The notes beneath the pieces are model-generated. The model was not told the origin of the DNA. It saw nothing but the letters and a program-made list of their open reading frames with translations, and did no database searches. A stretch of 64,000 nt of DNA, taken from contig NC_016585.1 in the NCBI RefSeq assembly GCF_000283655.1, positions 253,001-317,000 of the forward strand, given 5' to 3'. This stretch comes from Azospirillum lipoferum 4B (GTDB lineage: Bacteria > Pseudomonadota > Alphaproteobacteria > Azospirillales > Azospirillaceae). This document shows, one piece after another, positions 10,069 through 17,576 of this stretch (positions are counted from its first letter, which is position 1; every line of letters starts with the position of its first letter). The translations under genes and the position numbers were made by a program.

Positions 10069-12777
10069 TCACTTGGCGAGCGCCGCTTCCTTGCGGGCAC
10101 CGCCATCCTTGCGCGCGGCGGGTTTCGCCTGGGCCTGGGCCTGGGCCTGGACAGGAGCGGCATCCTGGGCGGACGGCTCGGCATAGGCGCGTCCATAGTA
10201 GCTGTCGAGCAGCAGCTGCCTGATCTCGGCGACCAGCGGATAGCGCGGGTTGGCGCCGGTGCACTGGTCGTCGAAGGCGGCCTCGGCAATCGCATCGACC
10301 CGCGCCAGGAACGCCGCCTCCGGCACCCCCGCCGCCTGGATCGAGGCCGGGATCTCCAAAGCCTGCTTCAGCTCCTCGACCCAGCCGATCAGCTTCTCGA
10401 CCCGCTCATGGTCGCGGCTGCCGCCCAACTCCAGGTGCCGGGCGATCTGCGCATAGCGCGCCACCCCCTTGGGCCGGTCATACTGGCTGAACGCCGTCTG
10501 CTTGGTCGGAATGTCCGCCGCGTTGTAGCGGATCACGTTGGCGATCAGCAGCGCGTTGGCGATGCCGTGCGGAATGTGGAACTCCGCCCCCAGCTTGTGC
10601 GCCATCGAATGGCACACCCCCAGGAAGGCGTTGGCGAAGGCGATGCCGGCCAGCGTCGCCGCGTTGTGCACCAGCTCCCGCGCCTTCGGGTCCTTCGAGC
10701 CGTTGCGGTAGGCCGAGGGCAGGTTCTCCTTCAGCAGCTTCAGCGCCTGCAAGGCCTGCCCATCGGTGTACTCGTTCGCCACCACCGAGACATAGGCCTC
10801 CAGCGCGTGGGTCACCGCGTCGATGCCGCCCGCCGCCGTCAGGCCCTTGGGCATGTCCATCACCAGATTGGCGTCGATGATCGCCAGCGTCGGCGTCAGC
10901 TCGTAGTCGGCGATCGGATACTTGGTGCCGGTGCGCTCGTCGGTCACCACCGCGAAGGGCGTGACTTCGGAGCCCGTGCCCGAGGTGGTCGGCACCGCCA
11001 CCAGCTGCGCCTTCACGCCCAGCTTGGGGAAGGTGTAGATGCGCTTGCGGATGTCCATGAAGCGCAGCGCCAGATCCTCGAACGCCACCTCGGGCGCCTC
11101 GTACATCACCCAGATGATCTTGGCGGCGTCCATCGGCGAGCCGCCGCCCAGCGCCAGGATCACGTCGGGCTGGAAGGCATTGGCCAGAGCCACGCCCTTG
11201 CGCACCACCGCCAAAGTCGGGTCGGCGCTGACCTCGAAGAAGGTCTCGACCTCCAGCCCCAGCGATTTCAGCACGCGGACGCTGTCGGCGACATGGCCGT
11301 TCTCGAACAGGAAGCGGTCGGTGACGATCAGGCAGCGCTTCTTGCCGCGCAGCTCCTCAAGCGCGAAGGGCAGGCAGCCGCGGCGGAAATAGATCGACTT
11401 GGGCAGCTTGTGCCACAGCATGTTCTCCGCCCTCTTCGCCACCGTCTTCTTGTTGATCAGGTGCTGCGGCCCGACATTCTCGGAGATCGAGTTGCCGCCC
11501 CAGGACCCGCAGCCCAGCGTCAGCGACGGCGCGAGGCGGAAGTTGTAGAGGTCGCCGATGCCGCCATGCGACGACGGCGTGTTGATCAAGATGCGAGCGG
11601 TCTTCATCTTGTCGCCGAAATGGCGGATGCGCTCGGCCTGCTGGTCCTGGTCGGTGTAGAGGACCGAGGTGTGGCCGATGCCGCCCAGCGCCACCAGGGC
11701 GGCGGCCTTGTCGCAGGCCTCGGGGAAGTCCTTGGCGCGGTAGAGCGCCAGGGTGGGCGACAGCTTCTCGTGGGCGAAGGGTTCGCTGTCGGCGATGTCG
11801 GTGACTTCGGCGATCAGCACCTTGGTGGCGTACGGCACGGTGAGGCCGGCCATGGCGGCGATGGCGTGGGCGGGCTGGCCGACGATGTCGGCGTTCAGAT
11901 GGCCGTCGGTCAGCAGAACCTTGCGCACCGCGTCGGCCTCGCGGGCCGACAGGATGTAGCCGCCGTGATGGGCGAAGCGGTCGCGCACCGCGTCATAGAC
12001 GGCATCGACCACCACCGCCGACTGTTCGGACGCGCAGACCACGCCGTTGTCGAAGGTCTTGGACATCAGGATGGAGGCCACCGCGCGCTTGATGTCGGCG
12101 AACTCGTCGATGACGGCCGGGGTGTTGCCGGCGCCGACGCCGATGGCGGGCTTGCCGGAGGAATAGGCGGCCTTGACCATGCCCGGCCCGCCGGTGGCGA
12201 GGATCAGGTTGATGTCGGGATGGTGCATGACGGCGTTGGAGAGCTCCAGCGAGGGCTCGTCGATCCAGCCGATGATGTCCTCGGGCGCGCCGGCCTCGAC
12301 CGCGGCGGCGAGCACCAGGCGGGCGGCCTCGCAGGTCGATCTGCGGGCGCGGGGATGGGGGGAGAGCACCAGACCGTTGCGGGTCTTCAGCGCGATCAGC
12401 GCCTTGAAGATGGCGGTGGAGGTCGGGTTGGTGGTGGGGACGATGCCGCAGATCAGGCCGACCGGCTCGGCGATGGTGAGGATGCCGGCGTCGTCGTCTT
12501 CCGACAGCACGCCGCAGGTCTTGTCGTCCTTGTACTTGTTGTAGATGTATTCGGCGGCGAAGTGGTTCTTGATGACCTTGTCTTCCATCACGCCCATGCC
12601 GGTCTCCGCCACCGCCATCTTGGCGAGCGGAATGCGGGCGTCGGCGGCGGCCAGCGCCGCGCTGCGGAAGATCAGGTCGACCTTCTCCTGCGGATACTCG
12701 GCAAAGCGCGCTTGCGCCGCCTTCACCCGCGAGATCAGGGCGTTCAGGTCGGTGAGGGATTTGACAGTCGTAACCAT
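10069..12777 (-). CDS. adhE: Bifunctional acetaldehyde-CoA/alcohol dehydrogenase AdhE
   Basis: This 902-aa bifunctional enzyme converts acetyl-CoA to acetaldehyde and then ethanol with NADH. The N-terminal aldehyde dehydrogenase half carries the catalytic Cys context GVVCASEQSAVVV. The C-terminal iron alcohol dehydrogenase half shows the NAD loop GGGSPMDAAK and metal ligands in GGIDAVTHALEAYVS and CHSMAHKLGAEFHIPHG. The start at 12777 (MVTTVKSLTDL) has a GGGAGA site; an ATG 30 bp upstream has none. The protein is slightly longer than typical AdhE because of an Ala/Gln/Lys-rich C-terminal tail (about residues 865-902). Upstream DNA has an Fnr/FixK-like box and two palindromes, consistent with oxygen control. 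Confidence 0.95.
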   Translation of the reverse strand: MVTTVKSLTDLNALISRVKAAQARFAEYPQEKVDLIFRSAALAAADARIPLAKMAVAETGMGVMEDKVIKNHFAAEYIYNKYKDDKTCGVLSEDDDAGILTIAEPVGLICGIVPTTNPTSTAIFKALIALKTRNGLVLSPHPRARRSTCEAARLVLAAAVEAGAPEDIIGWIDEPSLELSNAVMHHPDINLILATGGPGMVKAAYSSGKPAIGVGAGNTPAVIDEFADIKRAVASILMSKTFDNGVVCASEQSAVVVDAVYDAVRDRFAHHGGYILSAREADAVRKVLLTDGHLNADIVGQPAHAIAAMAGLTVPYATKVLIAEVTDIADSEPFAHEKLSPTLALYRAKDFPEACDKAAALVALGGIGHTSVLYTDQDQQAERIRHFGDKMKTARILINTPSSHGGIGDLYNFRLAPSLTLGCGSWGGNSISENVGPQHLINKKTVAKRAENMLWHKLPKSIYFRRGCLPFALEELRGKKRCLIVTDRFLFENGHVADSVRVLKSLGLEVETFFEVSADPTLAVVRKGVALANAFQPDVILALGGGSPMDAAKIIWVMYEAPEVAFEDLALRFMDIRKRIYTFPKLGVKAQLVAVPTTSGTGSEVTPFAVVTDERTGTKYPIADYELTPTLAIIDANLVMDMPKGLTAAGGIDAVTHALEAYVSVVANEYTDGQALQALKLLKENLPSAYRNGSKDPKARELVHNAATLAGIAFANAFLGVCHSMAHKLGAEFHIPHGIANALLIANVIRYNAADIPTKQTAFSQYDRPKGVARYAQIARHLELGGSRDHERVEKLIGWVEELKQALEIPASIQAAGVPEAAFLARVDAIAEAAFDDQCTGANPRYPLVAEIRQLLLDSYYGRAYAEPSAQDAAPVQAQAQAQAKPAARKDGGARKEAALAK
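10127..10150. repeat. Hexanucleotide repeat inside adhE
   Basis: Four consecutive GCCTGG units lie in the 3' part of adhE. They encode the alternating Ala-Gln stretch (AQAQAQA) in the C-terminal tail. The unit length is a multiple of three, so changes in copy number would alter tail length without shifting frame. Confidence 0.7.
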
Positions 12778-12856
12778 GATCGGGCGTCTCCCGTCGGGTG
12801 TCGCCATGCGGCCGGCAAACGGGCCCGGAACCCGCCATATCGCGGTTCCATGCGGT

Positions 12857-12873
12857 ATGTAGGAAACCTACAT
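12857..12873. promoter_or_regulatory. 17-bp palindrome upstream of adhE (proximal copy)
   Basis: ATGTAGGAAACCTACAT is a perfect palindrome (7-bp arms, 3-bp centre) located 80-96 bp upstream of the adhE start. It shares the half-sites ATGTAG/CTACAT with the palindrome at 12995-13011, which makes both strong operator candidates for one dimeric regulator. If the Fnr-like box acts at about -41.5, this site would lie just downstream of the transcription start, a repressing position. Confidence 0.6.
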
Positions 12874-12919
12874 CGTCCCTGATGGGTTCGCAAGAGTGGT
12901 CATACCACTTGGCGAATGA

Positions 12920-12933
12920 TTGATATGGATCAT
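12920..12933. promoter_or_regulatory. Fnr/FixK-like box upstream of adhE
   Basis: TTGATATGGATCAT matches the Fnr/FixK/Anr consensus TTGAT-N4-ATCAA at 9 of 10 fixed positions. It lies 143-156 bp upstream of the adhE start in an AT-rich patch. AdhE is a fermentative enzyme, so anaerobic activation is plausible. Confidence 0.6.
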
Positions 12934-12994
12934 GTGCTGGGAAGTCTATGATCATAAATTAAGCATTGATCATATTATGGCTCTGGAATTCGTA

Positions 12995-13011
12995 ATGTAG
13001 TTTAACTACAT
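12995..13011. promoter_or_regulatory. 17-bp palindrome upstream of adhE (distal copy)
   Basis: ATGTAGTTTAACTACAT is a perfect palindrome with 8-bp arms around a single T. It shares ATGTAG/CTACAT half-sites with the copy at 12857-12873; the centres are 138 bp apart. The pair flanks the Fnr-like box. Confidence 0.6.
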
Positions 13012-13242
13012 AAAATATAGATGCAGGATTTCTGGCGATGATCGCTTCAAAAAATCGATGAAATGATGAGAATCGGCGGGATTGTTTGGCTCTCAGGGCT
13101 GGACGGAGTCGATGGCCTTCGCCCCGCGGCCGTTGAGAGCAGGCGTGGGACAGTGCCGCCGCTCAGAATCCTTGAACATCTGTGGCGGGATACAGCCTAC
13201 GCCCTTGTCGCGGCCACGGCCGCGGCGTGAGGCCGCAGGCCC
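13012..13242. other. Intergenic sequence, distal part of the adhE upstream region
   Basis: AT-rich DNA around 13012-13080 grades into high-GC sequence without a believable reading frame. The full gene-free stretch from 12778 to 13242 contains the adhE regulatory sites listed separately. I see nothing else in it. Confidence 0.5.
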
Positions 13243-13479
13243 TCAGCCGATCCGCCGGAGCGCCAGCCCCGTCGCGGCGATGCGGAACCCGCCGTCCGCC
13301 GTCTCCTCCACCGCCTCGCCGCCGTCCAGGCGGTAACTCTTCCCTTCCGGCACCCAGCCGGCGGGGCCGCGGAAGGTGACCATCTGGATGTAGCTGGTGA
13401 CCTCGACGACCGAATGGACGGTGCCATCCTCGGCCCGCGCCGCGAACCGGCCGGTCTCCATGTCCTGACGCAACGGCAT
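13243..13479 (-). CDS. Small hypothetical protein
   Basis: This is a 78-aa protein starting MPLRQDMETGRFAARAEDGT. The start at 13479 has AGGGAG nine bases upstream; a longer reading adds a Pro/Gly-rich stretch with no ribosome site. The sequence has beta-rich character (VHSVVEVTSYIQMVTFRG, then GKSYRLDGGEAVEE) and no membrane segment. It lies divergent from the beta-lactamase gene. Family not recognised; possibly a small cytoplasmic beta-barrel-like domain. Confidence 0.6.
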   Translation of the reverse strand: MPLRQDMETGRFAARAEDGTVHSVVEVTSYIQMVTFRGPAGWVPEGKSYRLDGGEAVEETADGGFRIAATGLALRRIG

Positions 13480-13654
13480 CCGCCTGCTCCCTTCGCCCAT
13501 CGCTGGCGGCCCATAGGGTGCCATGGCGCCGCCGGACCGGGGAAGCTCTTCCGCCATTAGTTTTATTTGTGGCTTCCGCGAGGAAACCTCGTTTGCCCGT
13601 GCGGCGCCCGGTTTCTATCGTCCGGCCATCGCAACGGCAAGGAAAGTGGTCGCA

Positions 13655-14542
13655 ATGATCGGAAGACGGGGTTTCCTGGTGGCGACGGGCGGGGCGCTGC
13701 TGTTCTCCGCAACCGCGGCGCAGGCGGCGAAAGGCAAGGGTTCTGCGGCCGATGGGCTGGCGGAGCGTTTGGCGGTGCTGGAGGAGCGGACCGGCGGACG
13801 GCTGGGCGTCGCGATGCTCGACACCGGAAGCGGCCGGCTGCAGGGCTGGCGCGTGGACGAGCGGTTCCCGATGTGCAGCACCTTCAAATTTCTATTGGCT
13901 GCCGCCGTGCTGAAGGGGGTGGATCAGGGCAGGGAACGGCTGGACCGGCGAATTCCGGTGACGTCGGCCGATCTGGTGCCCTATGCGCCCTTCGCGGAAA
14001 CCCGGCTGAACGGCACGCCGCCGACGGTGGCCGAGCTGTGCGAGGCGGCGATGACGCTCAGCGACAATGTGGCGGCCAACCTGCTGCTGCCGGGCGTCGG
14101 CGACCCGGCCGGCCTCACCGCCTTCCTGCGGGGCATCGGCGACAAGACCACCCGTCTGGACCGCAACGAGCCGACGCTGAACACCGCGATTCCCGGCGAT
14201 CCGCGCGACACCACCACCCCCGCCGCCATGGTGCGCAGCATGGAACGGCTGCTGTTGGGCGACGTGCTGCGTCCGGACTCCCGCCGGCAGCTTTCCGACT
14301 GGATGATCGCCAACAAGACCGGCGACAAGCGGCTGCGCGCCGGGCTGCCGGCCGGCTGGCGCGTCGGCGACAAGACCGGAACCGGCACCAACGGCACCGC
14401 CAACGACATCGCCATCCTCTGGCCGGAGAACCGCCCGCCGCTGCTGGTCGCCAGCTACCTGACCCAGACGGCGAAGGAGTTCAAGCAGCATGATTCGATC
14501 CACGCCGAGGTGGCGCGGGCGGTGGCGGGCATCGTCGGCTGA
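13655..14542 (+). CDS. Class A beta-lactamase, Tat-exported
   Basis: This 295-aa serine beta-lactamase hydrolyses penicillins or cephalosporins in the periplasm. The Tat-type signal reads MIGRRGFLVATGG, ending near AAQA. All class A motifs are present: STFK at residues 75-78 (nucleophile S75, preceded by C74), SDN at 136-138, the omega-loop Glu E172 in NEPTLN, and KTG at 240-242. AAGGAAAG precedes the start at 13655; an earlier in-frame ATG would remove the signal from the N-terminus. No regulator gene or mobile element adjoins it, so it looks resident rather than acquired. The spectrum cannot be read from sequence alone; C74 before the nucleophile occurs in some carbapenemases but also elsewhere. 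Confidence 0.95.
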   Translation: MIGRRGFLVATGGALLFSATAAQAAKGKGSAADGLAERLAVLEERTGGRLGVAMLDTGSGRLQGWRVDERFPMCSTFKFLLAAAVLKGVDQGRERLDRRIPVTSADLVPYAPFAETRLNGTPPTVAELCEAAMTLSDNVAANLLLPGVGDPAGLTAFLRGIGDKTTRLDRNEPTLNTAIPGDPRDTTTPAAMVRSMERLLLGDVLRPDSRRQLSDWMIANKTGDKRLRAGLPAGWRVGDKTGTGTNGTANDIAILWPENRPPLLVASYLTQTAKEFKQHDSIHAEVARAVAGIVG

Positions 14543-14548
14543 CGCCGG

Positions 14549-14740
14549 TCAGACCGGCGTATCGGCGGGAGCCGCATGCGGCGGCCGGGCCCATCTGACG
14601 ATGGCCCGTACGGCGTTCAGGGCGTTCACATTGTCCTGAATGGGGAAATGCCGCCGCAATTCGACGACCGCCGCCCATTCGCCGCTTTCGTGAAACGCCT
14701 TCTGAATGGCGGCGGCTTCATCCTGGCTGACGCTGAACAT
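14549..14740 (-). CDS. Small hypothetical protein
   Basis: This 63-aa protein starts MFSVSQDEAAAIQKAFHESG and is helix-rich and soluble (ELRRHFPIQDNVNALNAVRA). The start at 14740 is chosen for AAGGGG seven bases upstream; two in-frame ATGs further up lack a good site. It ends 6 bp from the beta-lactamase stop, convergent. Family not recognised; it might be a small DNA- or protein-binding helical domain. Confidence 0.6.
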   Translation of the reverse strand: MFSVSQDEAAAIQKAFHESGEWAAVVELRRHFPIQDNVNALNAVRAIVRWARPPHAAPADTPV

Positions 14741-14836
14741 TCCGACCCCTTGGCCGACCTCGCGGACCATATCGCCGATCATGCCCCGCCGCCGGCCCCG
14801 GTTGCAAGGGCGGCCTGCCGCGAGAATCGGGTTCCC

Positions 14837-15328
14837 TCACGCGCCTTCCGCTTCGGCGCCCGGTTCCAGGCCGCCGGACTCGTCGAAATAGTCGCCGGCG
14901 ACGTCCGGCCCCCATTCCTGGACCAGCGCCACCTTCTTCTGCTTCAGAACCTCCACCCGCTTTTCGGCGCGGGTGATCTCCATGCCGGCGACCAGCGGCG
15001 GGATGCCGTAATAAAGGCCCCAGCCGACGGCGGCGGCGGTATACATCACCAGCCAGGCCAGCGGGTCGGCGAAGATCTTCGCGGCGGCGCCGATGGTGTG
15101 CTGGTGCTTCCACAGATCGATGGCGAAGGGCATGCAGCCGCAGAAATTCAGCCCGCCGACGGTGATCGGCGCCGATTTGTCGGGATCGCGGTCGATGACA
15201 TAGGCAACGATGGTCGGGATCATCCCCACCCCGAACAGGATGGTGGTCGGCAGCACGATCAGCGCCGCCGGGATGATCAGCAGGATCAGCGTGAGGGCGC
15301 CGCCCTTCTTCTTTCTCTTGCGCGCCAT
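14837..15328 (-). CDS. Small inner-membrane protein next to the kinase-like gene
   Basis: This 163-aa protein has a basic N-terminus (MARKRKKKGG), then hydrophobic segments at about residues 11-45 and 83-115, and an acidic C-terminus. A Cys pair occurs in LNFCGCMPFA, followed by a cytosolic coiled-coil-like stretch (AEKRVEVLKQKKVALVQEW). It starts 38 bp after the end of the pseudokinase-like gene on the same strand and so is likely cotranscribed and may be its membrane partner. No family recognised. Confidence 0.75.
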   Translation of the reverse strand: MARKRKKKGGALTLILLIIPAALIVLPTTILFGVGMIPTIVAYVIDRDPDKSAPITVGGLNFCGCMPFAIDLWKHQHTIGAAAKIFADPLAWLVMYTAAAVGWGLYYGIPPLVAGMEITRAEKRVEVLKQKKVALVQEWGPDVAGDYFDESGGLEPGAEAEGA

Positions 15329-15366
15329 GGCGATCCCCCCGTCGATTCAGATTTTATGAGATCCGG

Positions 15367-17406
15367 TCAGAAGGCGAAGAACAGGATGATGCCGGCGACC
15401 AGCACGGTCGACAGCAGGCTCGACACGATGGCAGCGACCTGCCGGCCCGACGTCTCGATGATGGCATTGCGGTCGGAGATGGTGTGGCGGATCTTGTCCA
15501 TCTCCGCATCCGCCTCGCGATAGGCGATCTGCGCCGCTTCGAATTCCAGACGGTCGCGGCGCAGCGCCTCGGGATCGTCGACCACCTTCAGCAGTTCGGT
15601 CAGCCGGCCGTTGTGCGCGGCGGCGTCGGCCATCTTGCGCACCTCCTGCTGCTGGGGCCGGTTGTGGAAGCGGCGGAAGGCGGGATCGAGCAGAGCCACA
15701 ACCCAGGAGGCCAGATGCGTCAGCCCGTCCACCCCGGTGCGGGCCTGGATGTCGGACAGAATGGTCAGCATGGCGATGACCCGCCGCATCGGCTCCACCC
15801 CGCTGCCGAGCTGGGTGAACAGCAGCTCGTCCCCGCGCTTGTTGCGGGCGCCGAGGAAGGCGGCGATCTGGCGGTCGATGGGGTCCTTGTGCCGCTCGCC
15901 CCCGGCGGCGATCCAGTCCAGCGCCCGCAGCAACTCCGCCGGCGTCGTCGGCAGCTGCTTGGCGACCAGGGCGCTCATGCAAGGCATCGTCGGGTTCATC
16001 TCGTACAGCACGCGCTCCACCCCCAGCCCGTGGGAGGAGCGGTCGAGGAAGCCGCGCAGCTGGTCGTAGGTCTGCACCAGCGGCACGAATTCCGGCTTGA
16101 AGTCGGCCTGGACGTTGACCCAGAACATCGGCAGCTGGTTGGCGATCACCTCCGCCACCGCCTGGGGGGATTCGCCGCGCATGAAGGCGTCGGCCAGCAT
16201 GGTGGCGATGCCGTCCGGCATCATCGCCCGGCCGCGGTAGCGGATGGGCGCGGTGGGGTCGAGCGCGATGCAGACGCGCGCCACCAGCCGGTCGCCCTGG
16301 CTGCCGCCCTTGCCGCTGGAGGCGGTCTGGATGGCGTTGCTCACCGCCTCCGCCCGCACCTCGTCGCCCATCGACCGGCGCAGCCATTTGTCCAGCTCGC
16401 CGCTTTCGATGACGCTGGCGGCGGCGGGGGCATGGCGGGCGAAGGCGCGGGCCAGCGTGCGGCAGTGCCAGTATTCGGCCCCCTGGAACTCCAGCGGCCG
16501 GGCGGCGCGGCGGGAAATCTGCGGCTGCTTCGGGCTGAGCCGGCGGCCGGCCACCCACAAATCGAGGTCGTTCAGGGTCCAGCGCTGCTTGGGATCGTCC
16601 ACCAGCAGGCCGCGTACCACCTCGTTGATCGCCAGCGGCAGCCGGTGCTGCTGGACCAGGGCCGGATAGGATCCCCGCTCCATCTTCGCCTGCAGAATGG
16701 CGTCGTCGTCCAGCCCGGCCAGCGGGTTGCGGCCCAGCGCCAGGATCAGCAGGGTGACGCCCAGCGAATAGAGGTCGTCGGCGACGATGCCGGTGCCGCG
16801 GCCGGCGGGGTTGGCCATGCCACGCTCGATCGTCTCCAGCAGGACCGGCTGGCCGTAGCCGGGCTGCGTCGACACGCAGTCGCCCAGCATCAGCCCGCCG
16901 CCCGCGAGATCGCGGTAGAACAGGTTGGTCGGACGGATCGCGCCATGGACCACGCCGCGGCTCGACAGCTCCTTCAGCGCCGACACCAGCGGGTGGACGA
17001 TCTGGCGGGTCAGCTGGTCTTCCGGCATCGGGTCCAGCGTGTCGTGCAGCGATCCCATCAGCCGCTTGCCGCCCGGCCGCTCGAACACCAGGCAATAGCG
17101 CCGCCCGCGGTCCTGCGGCCAGTCCACCAGCCCCCAATCGAGCAGCCGCATGTGGGTGGCGTTGTCGAGGCTGCCCACCGTGGAGCAGATGTCCATCCGC
17201 GGCAGCATCGCCCCGTGGCAGATGATGGCGAAGGGCTCGATCCGCTTCTCGCGCAGCGCCTTGGCGGTGAAGGCGTTGCCGCCGACGGCATTCAGCAGGG
17301 GGATCGGCGCGCCGGGCTGGATTTCGTAGCGTTCGGCGAGCTTGACCGGTTCGGCGTTCGCCATCGCGGCGGTTCCCATCGTTGCAGTCTGGGCGTCGGA
17401 TGGCAT
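15367..17406 (-). CDS. Tail-anchored protein with a degenerate Ser/Thr kinase domain (probable pseudokinase)
   Basis: This 679-aa protein has a protein-kinase-like domain in its first ~300 residues and a hydrophobic C-terminal anchor (about 657-679, ending AGIILFFAF). The catalytic loop HRDxKPxN reads HGAIRPTN at 154-161, so the catalytic Asp is Ala156 and Lys is Arg158. The DFG position reads GDC (175-177). The subdomain IX motif is intact: ADDLYSLGV at 209-217. These changes predict loss of phosphotransfer and a scaffold or ATP-sensing role. The middle region is unrecognised, with a helical stretch before the anchor. The partner membrane gene follows 38 bp downstream. Start choice among three nearby ATGs (residues 1, 10, 15) is uncertain. 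Confidence 0.85.
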   Translation of the reverse strand: MPSDAQTATMGTAAMANAEPVKLAERYEIQPGAPIPLLNAVGGNAFTAKALREKRIEPFAIICHGAMLPRMDICSTVGSLDNATHMRLLDWGLVDWPQDRGRRYCLVFERPGGKRLMGSLHDTLDPMPEDQLTRQIVHPLVSALKELSSRGVVHGAIRPTNLFYRDLAGGGLMLGDCVSTQPGYGQPVLLETIERGMANPAGRGTGIVADDLYSLGVTLLILALGRNPLAGLDDDAILQAKMERGSYPALVQQHRLPLAINEVVRGLLVDDPKQRWTLNDLDLWVAGRRLSPKQPQISRRAARPLEFQGAEYWHCRTLARAFARHAPAAASVIESGELDKWLRRSMGDEVRAEAVSNAIQTASSGKGGSQGDRLVARVCIALDPTAPIRYRGRAMMPDGIATMLADAFMRGESPQAVAEVIANQLPMFWVNVQADFKPEFVPLVQTYDQLRGFLDRSSHGLGVERVLYEMNPTMPCMSALVAKQLPTTPAELLRALDWIAAGGERHKDPIDRQIAAFLGARNKRGDELLFTQLGSGVEPMRRVIAMLTILSDIQARTGVDGLTHLASWVVALLDPAFRRFHNRPQQQEVRKMADAAAHNGRLTELLKVVDDPEALRRDRLEFEAAQIAYREADAEMDKIRHTISDRNAIIETSGRQVAAIVSSLLSTVLVAGIILFFAF

Positions 17407-17516
17407 GAACGGCGGATCCCCGGGGCGTGCGAATATGCGCAGGCCTTAGGTGGCGTAAAAAGGGCAAACAAACCCTTAACATGCGCATGCGTAACACTAT
17501 CGGATTGGCCCGGAAA

Positions 17517-17550
17517 GGAAAACCCCCGCCGGGAGGGGCGGGGGTTTTCC
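17517..17550. terminator. Rho-independent terminator, phaC end
   Basis: A perfect 14-bp stem (GGAAAACCCCCGCC at 17517-17530 with its complement at 17537-17550) has a 6-nt loop and ends in TTTT on both strands. It follows the phaC stop at 17577 on the minus strand and separates it from the kinase-like gene. Confidence 0.9.
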
Positions 17551-17576
17551 GTGCGGATAATCGGGCGGCCGCAAGG

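Noticed and set aside
10006-12882. A 958-codon open frame on the + strand opposite adhE
   Set aside because: It is the antisense shadow of a high-GC gene. It lacks a ribosome site, is Arg/His/Gly-rich and adhE on the other strand has complete domain motifs.
12967-12980. Second Fnr box at the TTGATCATATTATG sequence
   Set aside because: Only the first half matches TTGAT; the second half-site ATCAA is absent at the right spacing.
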